A DNA stretch of 64,000 bases from Acanthamoeba lenticulata. Its lineage: Eukaryota; Discosea; Longamoebia; Acanthamoebidae. A model generated the notes under the pieces. It was given only the letters and a program-made list of their open reading frames with translations. It was not told the DNA's origin and searched no databases. A program made the translations under genes and the position numbers. The DNA lies in assembly GCA_002179805.1 (NCBI GenBank), contig NAVB01000314.1, positions 62,001 to 126,000 of the forward strand, written 5' to 3'. Positions 11,647 to 20,382 of this stretch are shown piece by piece (the stretch's first letter is position 1; the number at the start of each line of letters is the position of its first letter).

Positions 11647-12453
11647 ATGAACATCACACTTTTCTCAGGCCTCCTCGTGCTATCCCTCGTGGTGGGCTAC
11701 GGCACAGCCCTGAATCGGCCAAACTTGAGCGAGACGTTTGAGCTTCAGGGTCTGGTCACTCTTCAACAAAACAACTCCTTGGTGTACGGCCAAGGTACCC
11801 CCCCCCCCTTCTTCAACACTTGTGCCAACCCGGTCTGACCCAAGTCCCACCATTCTCTAGCCAAGTGGGTGGTGGACTACAAGGGCGGAAAGGCTCTCGA
11901 TGAGCTTGAGTTTTACGACAGCAGCTACCAGCACCTCGACGTGCACGCTTTGCTTCGCTATGACTTGGTACGTTCCTTCCCGTGGACACATTTGCGATTG
12001 TCTTCCTCGCACTCAATAGGGTGCAATGGGCGCACTTCCAGGGTAAACAATTCCTGCTGTCCGCCCCAAGCAAGTGCCGAGAGCAAGTCCTCGCTGCGCC
12101 AGGACCACAGCCCGTGTGGGACTGGCTCAGGAAGGCCGTTCCTGAGGGTCACGCCACTCCAGGCACCGACCTCTTTCAGCTTTGGAGCTACAGGGCGGGC
12201 AATGGTGCGTAGTGTTTCGCGTGTCACAGGCGGGGCCGACAGCTCTCACTCACACCGCATTGCTTGCTTCTCCACAGGAGTGAAGCTCTCCGTGGGTGTT
12301 TCGCTGGGCGATGCGGACCGTCTTCTCTTCTTCCGCCGCTCGACGCCCAAGGAGCAGCTCACCTTCTTTGTCGAGCCCACCACTGCCCACGACCAAGCCG
12401 CACCTCGCAGCGCTTTGTTCGACGTGCCGATCGCCTGCGCCGACATGCTGTAA
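11647..12453 (+). CDS. Small secreted protein, ependymin-related-like
   Basis: ATG at 11647 opens MNITLFSGLLVLSLVVGYGTA, a signal peptide. The mature part reads FELQGLVTLQQNN, YGQG, then after an intron KWVVDYKGGKALDELEFYDSS and VHALLRYDL. A second intron joins VQWAHFQGKQFLLSAPSKC, VWDWLRKAVP and LFQLWSY. A third joins VKLSVGVSLGDADRLLFFRR, ending FDVPIACADML. The product is about 210 residues. The opening strand, the G-G/Q-G-x-W-x-x-DY turn, the mid-protein Cys and the closing P-x-x-C resemble secreted ependymin-related proteins, which bind hydrophobic ligands. The match is by eye and weak, so treat the name as provisional. It lies tail-to-tail with the nucleoside hydrolase. Confidence 0.55.
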
Positions 12454-12617
12454 GCCTGCGCGCGTTCTCGTGTCCCTGCTACTTGGCGCCTGTACATATA
12501 TGGAGCTTTCATGTATCAAAAAAACAACCAACAGCGATCGACCTTGCAACAACGGCCAAAAATGAGTTGGGAGTGGTGGACTCGAGAAGTCACGTCCGCG
12601 GAGTTATTTGGTTGGCA

Positions 12618-14269
12618 TTATGGGTGCAGGACTCGCTCTGTGAAAAAGTGCACCAGGGTGGGTGTCTCCACGTCCAGTACAACATCGACGTACGCTCGCG
12701 GCTTCGTCACGCCTTCCTCTTCGTCCGCCCGCACCACAAATTCTGCGCACGAGCACGTGTGCCTCCAGTAAGTCCTCATTCACCAGGCCAATCAAAGAGG
12801 GAGGGGAAGAAAAAGCCTACCGGCGACGGTCGTCTTGCCATCAAACTCGGGGGTGCAGTCGACCGTGACGGGCCCGAACCGCTTGCGCTTGGTCATGCGC
12901 TGCTCCTCGTCGATCGCCACCACCATGGCCACGGGGTCGTGCAGATGGAACGTGTCTGTGTTGGTGTTGCGGCAACACCCATCCCACGTGTTAGGCGATG
13001 GCGCTGCGCCTGTCTTCGTGGAGGAGCTTCACACCCTTGCGGCCGTAGGCCTTGGCGGTCATGTGGGTCACCAACTTGGCGATGCCCGACTTGTCGGACC
13101 AGGGAACCAGCTTCTCCTCCTCAAAGCTGCGAGATCTTGTGGTCAGAACGCGGGCCAGCTGCACCCCGAACAGCAGTGACGGGCAGCGCGTACGGGACGC
13201 GATGTGTGGCATCGAGTGGAACAAAGACCAGCGGGAGCCCGGCCTCGCATACCACTTGGGCGGCCTCGGGGTCGGCATAGCTGGAAACGCCACTCCGTGT
13301 CAGGCCGTAGTAGCACAATGCCGTGGAGAAGACGCACATACATGTTGTATTCGGCGTGCGGGGTTACATTGCCGGCTTTGAAGAACGCCCCGCCCATGAT
13401 CACGATCTCGTGGACTCGACGCAAGGTCTCGATGTCCGCCTCGACCGCCAGCGCGATGTTGGTGAGCGGGCCTGGCCGTTGCGTGAGCATGCGTAGATGC
13501 GGCCGGCCAGCATATGTGGAGGAGGATCAGAGGACGCAACGCACCAATCGTGAGGAGCGTGATCTCGTCCTCCGAGTGAGTGCGGAGCAGGTCGAGGATC
13601 ACATCGACCTGTGCAGGGAGGCAGTCCATTTAAGAGGGCGTAAAGGCAGCGAGGAGAGAAGAAGGGGAGGCAAGGCGAACAGCGGGCTGATGGTGGAGGG
13701 TGAAGTTGCCCTCAGGCGGAGGCGCATAGATTTGGGTGTTGGTGGCCGGGTCCATCATGGTGGTGATTCCGCCCACGCCGTCCTCGCCATCTAACCCATC
13801 ACGCCAGTGAAATACATGAGCATGCTGTTGAAGCCTCAAACCAAGAAGGACGATGGAAGCGTACGGAAGTACTCGGCCGTGACCAGCAGACGGCGCAGGG
13901 GCTTGGGTGCGCCCACTGCCAGGACCGGGGGGAAGCGGATCGTGTCCCCTCCCTGTTGCGAGGAACAATTGTTGTGTGAGCGAATACAGGCTGAGTGCAA
14001 GCGTGGATGCAGACCTTTTGCTGTTGCAAGTAGTGGAAGAGCATCTGGATGTTGGCTGTCGCTTGGTCAACAGGCACGTTACCACAAACCTACGACTAGA
14101 GGTAAGAGAACAGGTAAAACACGATAAAAATGGGCAAGTGCAATGGAGCTACCGTGGTTACAGCAATCACTTCGATTTCGGGTGATTTGAGGCCCAGTGC
14201 AAGAGCCATGAGGTCATCAATTCCTCCATCTGTGTCTACAATCACCTTCCGTGGTGATTTGTGCGCCAT
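12618..14269 (-). CDS. Inosine-uridine preferring nucleoside hydrolase family protein
   Basis: Members hydrolyse the N-glycosidic bond of ribonucleosides for purine/pyrimidine salvage, using a Ca2+ held by Asp clusters. The start reads [19 protein letters not shown], giving the family's N-terminal Asp motif with Gly in place of the usual Pro. After several short introns come [77 protein letters not shown] and [11 protein letters not shown], all in family order. The C-terminal Ca2+-site block is [11 protein letters not shown], and the end is [15 protein letters not shown], stop at 12618. ATG at 14269 is chosen because the motif follows directly; an in-frame Met at 14305 is an alternative. The gene sits inside the secreted-paralogue cluster but is unrelated to it. 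Confidence 0.85.
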
Positions 14270-14506
14270 CTCTCGGTCAACGCTTCTGCACGCATGAACA
14301 GCCACTTTTCCTCAGCCATTTTCTTCTTTGCCCTTGTCGCAGCAGGACACCGCCTCCTAGCAGCTGCCGAGAGGAAGCAAAATGAAAAGGCGTAGGACAG
14401 CAGCTCTTTCACATGTTCCTTCTTGACTGCACCATTTTGCCCGTGCTTTTGTCCATCTGCGCCCTGCGCGCATCTCGGTGCAGCTGGCGAGCACTACACA
14501 ACCACA

Positions 14507-15947
14507 ATGCACTGCACGAACGGAGCTTCAGCTCTGCTTCTTCTGGCCCTCCTGGCGCTCCATTTCGTGTCCCTCAACGCAGCTTCCATCTCGGTGCTGC
14601 CCGTACTCGTCAACAACCCGACGCCGGATGGCAGCGGCGTGGTGTTCCTCCAGCTTCAGGTCGACCCAACGGACCCCAACAAGGCCGCGCTGGACCACTT
14701 CCGCGTGGTCTCTCTCACACTGGGCCCCACCGGCCAGGCCTTCAAGCTGTGGGACGCCACCAACAACAACTGCAACGGTGCCACCATCACTGCCAGCTCA
14801 ATCGGTATGCTTCTCCCTCGTCATGCTCTTCAACTTCATGGCCTCATGGAAGGATGTAGTGCCAGCCAATGGGAAGATCTGCTTCTGGGCCGACACGAGC
14901 AGCACGTCCGAGTTCGAGAGCTTCCTCACCTACGTTGCTGTCGATGGCACGCCTGAGGATGGCGAGGCGCAAGAGGCTCGCGTGGTGACCTACAACGTGC
15001 AGACCTGCCCCACCATCCCTGACCTGGGCGGGTCGGGCTTAGTCAGAGTGCCAGCGAGCCCGACAGTGAGTATTACGCTGCTGGATCTGAAAATCAAGTT
15101 CGAGGTGACAGTGGCCTATGTGCGCAACCAGACCGCCTGGAGTGCGCCATCCCCCTCTTTCACAATCTTTTATGGTGATTTGGCCCTCAACTGACAAGTC
15201 TCTTCTTCTGCTATTCAATGGTTTGTGATGTTGGCGGCGGGGGGACAATGACAAGTGATCGACTTCTTTGACTTCAACAGTGCTGCCAACGGCCACTCAG
15301 CCGACGGAACAGGCCGCACATGCAGCAACCACATGGCATCGACCTTCTCCGGCATTCCCTTCAGCCAGTGGTGGTCGTCACAGCCGCGAGCCAACTTCGA
15401 CCCGACAACGACAGGCGAGAGCTCCATTCGCGCGGCGCTCGACTCGACGGCATTCCCCATGTACAAGCCCTCGGGCACCAACAGCAAGTGGAGCATCACG
15501 GCGGTGGGATGCGACCAGGTCAAGTTCACGGCCACCATCCCTACAGCCTATCTGATCGCGCAGGGCCCTTCTGACTGCACTGCTGTATGTTGAGTCCCTC
15601 CCTCTCATCCCGCCCTCTCTGCTCATCAGCCCCACCCACCGCACACACGTCAGCCGGGAGCGACGGGGCCAGCGGCAGCGGCAAGCGGGCTGAACTACAC
15701 GGCCAACCTGTTTGTGTTCGCCCTGCGGCCGAAGGACTTGTTGGACGCGAGCAAGGGCTACTTCAAGGCCTCCTTCGTTTATCCCTTCAAGTTCCGTCTC
15801 CAACAGACTGTTGAGGACATAGCACCATCACCAAGGTGGCCCTTTCACGTGCGTTCGTACTTTGCAAATAGCGACACAGCGACTTCGTCGTTGACAATGA
15901 CTGTGTGGACGGTGGGCACCCTGGCCCTGTTCTTTGCACCAACATGA
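14507..15947 (+). CDS. Secreted repeat-family protein, paralogue D (truncated near-copy of A)
   Basis: It starts MHCTNGASALLLLALLALHF. Exon 1 (14507-14804, 298 bases) differs from that of A at two bases by my reading. The intron after it is unrelated in sequence and length. Exon 2 begins at 14860 with ANGKICFWADTSS and runs to YVRNQTAW. Exon 3 (about 15257-15590) carries DFFDFN, GRTCSNH and VGCDQVKFTATIPT and is almost base-identical to A. Exon 4 gives LFVFALRPKDLLDAS and PFKFRLQQTVEDI, after which similarity to A stops abruptly. An unrelated tail ends LALFFAPT, stop at 15945. The next gene starts 92 bases later. The product would be about 390 residues, with a signal peptide and no C-terminal half. 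All joins are open, so it could be expressed; it may also be a recent broken copy. Confidence 0.65.
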
Positions 15948-16038
15948 ATACTGGGAAGAATCGCGAAATGGAATCCAAATTGATTGTAAATTGACAGCAG
16001 CTAAAAAACCACCAACAGAAGAAGAAGTTGCTGGAGTG

Positions 16039-18103
16039 ATGGAGGTGGGAGAGCCAGGTCCTACCGTGCCGTCCAAGAGGAAGCTCTCACCAGAAGAACT
16101 GCCAATCCAGCTCAATCCGGAGATGGAGAGCAAGCCAGAAGATGCAAAGAAGCACAGGACCGAGCCAGAGAGCGTGCCCCCCGCGGAGCCAGAACAGCAA
16201 GCCCTGAATCTGACACAGATTTTGGAAGAGGCTCGGCAACAAAAGAAGCGACGAGAGGAGGCAAGCGCCAAAAACCTGCCCCTGGTGTCCATCATCGTCC
16301 CCATCTACAACGCCGAGCGTTACATCGACGAGTGCTTTGCGTCAGTCCTGTGGCAGACCTATGAAGGCCCTATTGAAGTCTCGCTCTACGACGACGGCTG
16401 CGAGGTGCGTCTCCCGCCGCAACAAGCAGCAAGCCCTACCTCGCAGCTGTCTCATGCGCCTCCTTCTGCTGTTGTCCGCGGGGGGGGGGGCATGGCCAGG
16501 ACAACACTCCGGCGATCATCGCACGGTGGCTGCCCATCTTCGCAGAGGCCGGCTGCACGACCCAGCTCCGCCGCAACGACCGCGCGAAGGGCCGCGGGTG
16601 TGGCTTCGCCAAGAATCGGTGCGCAAGCAGGAGCCACCACCATCGCCGTCTCGTCCGCTGACGCTGCTGTCGTGCTGCTGTTGCCGCTAGGGCGATCGAG
16701 CAGTCCACGGGCGAGTATCTGTGCTTCCTGGACGCCGACGATATCATGAAACCCAAGCGCGTCGAACTGCAGCTGCAGGCCGCCCTCGAGCACCCCAACG
16801 CCATCATCGGATCCCAGTTCTCGCGGTTCGTGCCTGTCACGTTCTCCTCCTCTTCATCTCTCCCTTTCTCTCCGACCATCTCTTTGGTTTCGGTCTCCCT
16901 TCCACAAGGAATGATGTAACCAACTCACAAACCAACACACACAATAAAACAGGACGCCAGAGGGCTCCACGGAGCGCTACACGCGGTGGTGCAACTCGCT
17001 CAGCCAGGACGAGCTCATGTCCCACCGATTCCGAGAGGTGACCATCATCCAGTACGCCACGACTCCCCGCAATCTTCGCCACCACCACCATCGTCCTGAC
17101 CATCATCGGTCCGCACACCACACACGAGCAGACCGACGTGGTTCATGAGCCGAAAGACGTTCGATAAGGTTGGCGGTACGCTCGCACACGCGACCCGCCT
17201 TTCCCTCGCCCAGCCACCAGCGACCTGACTGGGGAGGATTGGGGGGGGAGGGGAGAACAGCGTACGATGAGGCCTTTCCCGGGTGTCCGGAGGATCTGAT
17301 CTTCTTCTACGCCCATCTCGGCCTCGGCGGTGGTCTCTTCAAGGTGGACCAGGTGAGGCCGCTCTGCTCTCCACCCCCCCCGTCCTCGTGTGATCCTCTT
17401 TGGCTCTGTGCTTAGCACCTGTCGTGTGGTGTGTTGTGTGCGGGGAGAAGGAGCTGCTGGTGTATCGATACCACGCGGAATCGACGTGCAAGGCCATCCA
17501 CCGACTGGTGCTCCTCAAGGTCCGCAGCCAGGCCATCCAGGAACAGGTGCTGAGCAAGTGGGACTCCTTCACGATATGGAGCGTGGGGCGGGACGGCAAG
17601 AAGTTCTTCAACTCGCTCTCCGTCGAAAACCAAAAGAAGGTAATACGCCTCATAAATACATGTCGGCCGATCGTTCACTAATCATTGATGCCTTTTTTCT
17701 GTGCGTTGCACTTCAGGTGACGGCCTTTTGCGACATTGACCCCAAGAAGATCGGCACCAAGCACTTCACGAGGTATCCCATCCCGCCCCTGCCGACCCAA
17801 GTCAGTGCTCGGGCGCACACTCACGCCGGGGGACAACAGGCAAATGAAGGCCGACCATGTCACGCCAATCCCCATCATCCACTACACCGAGGCCAAAGCG
17901 CCGATCATCACGTGTGTGGCTCTTGACCGCACGGATGGCAAGGTGCCTCCCACTCCTCTCCATCCTTCCCGACCTGGTGCTCCCTGTTGGTCTCATCCGC
18001 ATCTCTCTCTCTCTCTCTCCGCCCCTGGTTGGACGACTAGTTCGAACGAAACCTGGCCGAGTTGAACCTGCGGGAGGGCATCGAATACTTGTATTTTGTG
18101 TGA
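16039..18103 (+). CDS. GT2-family glycosyltransferase, B3GNTL1/QTGAL type
   Basis: ATG at 16039 starts a charged leader of about 80 residues. A GT-A domain follows: PLVSIIVPIYNAERYIDEC, VSLYDDGCE, then after an intron DNTPAIIARWLP, CGFAKNRAIEQSTGEYLCFL and the DxD site DADDIMKPKRVELQ. The long C-terminal half matches the B3GNTL1 pattern: STERYTRWCNSL, PTWFMSRKTFDKVG, CPEDLIFFYAHL, VDQELLVYRYH, WDSFTIWSVGRDGKKF, KVTAFCDIDPKKI, IPIIHYTEAK and PIITCVALD, ending LREGIEYLYFV, stop at 18101. About eight introns. The human orthologue transfers galactose to queuosine at tRNA-Tyr position 34 (QTGAL); the older beta-1,3-GlcNAc-transferase name is by sequence only. No membrane anchor is visible, consistent with a cytosolic tRNA-modifying enzyme. 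Orthology is strong; the substrate is inferred. Confidence 0.88.
18002..18019 (+). repeat. (TC)n microsatellite in the last GT2 intron
   Basis: Nine TC units lie near the acceptor side of the last intron of the glycosyltransferase gene, where they may serve as its polypyrimidine tract. Confidence 0.85.
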
Positions 18104-18178
18104 TTCAAAGCCCCATTGCAGGTGTGCTCTCTTCATGATGATCGGGCAAGTCCAAGTCCGAGTCTCAGGCCCCTGAGG

Positions 18179-18707
18179 TCAGTAGCCGCAGCGCTGCATG
18201 TGCTCGCTTTGCTCGTAGGATTTGCACGTGTAGCTGTCCCTCCCGTTGTGGCACGGCAGGCTGTGGTAGGGTCGGCACTTGCTCCACGCGCACCCGCATT
18301 CGCCTTCATCTGTCAGGCAGCCTGACATTGCGCCAACCAACGCACACACGCACCGTAAGCGTTATCGTGGCCCCGAGGGATGGTGGCAGCGGTACCCATC
18401 TCCCAGTTGCACTGGTCGTGGTGCGGTAGGAGACACAGGCCCATCCGGACGCCAGCATGACGGGAGCAACCACAGCACATGTAGGGATAGCTGCAGTCCG
18501 ACGACGAGTGGCATCGTTGGCCCCTGCGCAGACCGCCGCCGTGCTGGTTAAGTCACTTCCCTTCTGCTACTCGGAGACACAAAAGCCGTACGCGCTTGCG
18601 GGGCCTGCCTGAAGAAGATGTTGTAGGTCGCTGGGGATTTTATCACTGGCAACTGCCGGCACCAGCACCAGTAGAGCCGCGGCAAGCACCAACAGGTTGG
18701 AGAGCAT
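18179..18707 (-). CDS. Secreted cysteine-rich protein
   Basis: ATG at 18707 gives MLSNLLVLAAALLVLVPAVA, a signal peptide, then SDKIPSDLQHLLQAGPAS. A GTACGG-GCGCAG intron of about 70 bases joins GQRCHSSSDC, YPYMCCGCSRHAG, MGLCLLPHHDQCNW. A second intron joins GCLTDEGECGCAWSKC, HSLPCHNGRDSYTCKS and HMQRCGY, stop at 18179. The mature protein is about 130 residues with 14 Cys in two clusters, typical of disulfide-knotted secreted domains. The spacing C-x5-C-x5-CC-x-C recalls colipase/dickkopf-like knots. Acanthamoeba cyst-wall Leo lectins also have paired Cys-knot domains, but I cannot claim membership. An in-frame ATG at 18767, inside the palindrome, would extend the N-terminus and spoil the signal peptide position. 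Function unknown. Confidence 0.65.
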
Positions 18708-18750
18708 AGCTAGGTTCAAGGTGTCGGCGCTTCGTTGGTGGGCAAATGCA

Positions 18751-18789
18751 TTCGCCAGCAGCGTCATGGACCATGACGCTGCTGGCGAA
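18751..18789. repeat. Perfect 39-bp palindrome (19-base arms, 1-base centre)
   Basis: Bases 18751-18769 (TTCGCCAGCAGCGTCATGG) are the exact reverse complement of 18771-18789, with a single A between. It lies 44 bases upstream of the start codon of the Cys-rich gene, within its probable 5' UTR or promoter. As RNA it would form a very stable hairpin. Confidence 0.97.
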
Positions 18790-19105
18790 CCCTACGCGAG
18801 CGGGGGGCTGAATTTCTGTGGGTCGCCCATACAACACCAGAAAGCTATCAACAGGCCTCTTGTTAAAGACCTAATCCCAAACAAACATTGAGCGCCCGAG
18901 AAAGACTGGCGGGGAGCAGAGTGGGAGCTGGGCAGGGAAGGGCTGGATTTCTGGGGAGGTGTGCTGTACAAAAGGAGGAAGAGGGAAGGGAGAGAAAAGA
19001 AAGGCCGAATGCGTTCTCGCCGGGTATCAACTTCCTTGTGGCTTGCTGCGGCCCAGCCCCCACCAAGGTTGGTGCAATGGGGAGAAAACCGAAAATGGCA
19101 AACTA

Positions 19106-20262
19106 CTACGAGAGGGCCTTCAGGCGCGCGAGGCGCTCGGCCAAGTCGTCCTGCTGGAGGTACGACATGTTAACGGGCGATCACCGACTTGTGGGACTGA
19201 GATAGGCAACACGTACCGTGGCCGCCTGCGGAGCAGCCGTCTGCGGCGCAGCGATGCCGAGCTGGCTACTAAGCTCCAGGCCATGTTCATCAGCCACCTG
19301 TAGTAACGTTCCAGACGCAAAAAGAGGTGAACAACCAGCTCGACAAAGTGCGTGGATAAGAGAACGGCGTAATGGTGATGAAGGTACCTGAGCAATAAGC
19401 GAGTCCACCTGGTCTTGTGGGGTGCTCAGGGTGGCTGTTTGACTCATGGCGCCCTCCATGTACGTGGATTGAACATCTGTGGTGGAAACGAACACAAGAA
19501 GCGTGTACAACTTAGTGTCGTGGAGACGAGAACAAAAGAGCCAGAGAGCAACGAGGCTTACCCAGATCCTCGACCTGCTTTTCGAACTGGTCCATGACTT
19601 GGGTCATCTGCGCCATGAGAGGAAGTGCGTCAACGAATCGAAGCGAGGCCTCGCGAAGTAAAGTAACACCGTACCTTTTCGAGGTTCATCGACTTAGAAG
19701 CGGCTTCGAGGTTCTTGACGATGCCTGACATCGACCGGGTTACCTGATGCGAGAGCAGTGAGATTTGTCTGCCCGCACGCGACCTCCTTAGCAGAGTGGA
19801 AGGAGAGTGAGAGCACCTGCCGCATCCGCACGGCTGTCTCGACACGAGCTGCTACAGCGTCGATGCGTGAAGCCAGCCGCAAGTAGTTGCTGCACAGTCA
19901 ACATGAGCGAAGGTAAAACAGATAAGGATAGACAAGGGCACGCACAGTGACTGGTTCTTCTCGCGAATGGCGTTTTCAGCATAGATGCGAGCCCCATCCA
20001 TGTTGTTTTTCTCGATGGCCTGGTGCACAAGTTGTGTTGAGGGGAGGCTTAAAGGGCAATGTCGCCAAAAGACAAAGATTCCAGCATACCGACTTCAACT
20101 TGAGTTTGTTTTGCTTCTCTCGTTTCTCGCATCGTTTCGATTCACGTGCCAGTTGCTTTGCGGTGAACTTCAGGTTAAACAGATGCTCTGCTCACCCACA
20201 ATTAATGATGATAAGTTGAAAGAACGGCAGCCTGCGAGTGGGTGCAGCTACGAACTTTCCAT
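19106..20262 (-). CDS. Charged multivesicular body protein 1 (CHMP1, ESCRT-III)
   Basis: CHMP1 regulates the ESCRT-III filament in endosomal sorting and membrane scission and recruits Vps4. Exon 1 is only seven bases (20262-20256, ATGGAAA). Joined across an intron to the exon starting AGCATCTG, it gives MEKHLFNLKFTAKQLARESK, the family N-terminus. Later exons encode AIEKNNMDGARIYAENAIRE, NYLRLASRIDAVAARVETAV, TRSMSGIVKNLEAASKSMNL, LMAQMTQVMDQFEKQVEDL, GAMSQTATLSTPQDQVDSLI and ADEHGLELSSQL. The C-terminus DDLAERLARLKALS is a MIM1-type Vps4-binding helix. About 200 residues, normal for CHMP1. Stop at 19106. It lies 120 bases downstream of ASNSD1 on the same strand. Confidence 0.93.
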
Positions 20263-20382
20263 CGTGGCAACGAGTAGATGCAAATCTTTCTGGGTCTGGT
20301 TTTGTGTCGCTTCTTTGACGGCAAGATCTACATTTTTCTTTTCCTTTTTCTTTGTCGACACTTCCAGCAGCGAAAAGGACCG

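Noticed and set aside
15828..16304. Minus-strand ORF overlapping the glycosyltransferase start
   Set aside because: It is antisense to the charged GT2 leader and has no recognisable features or splice context.
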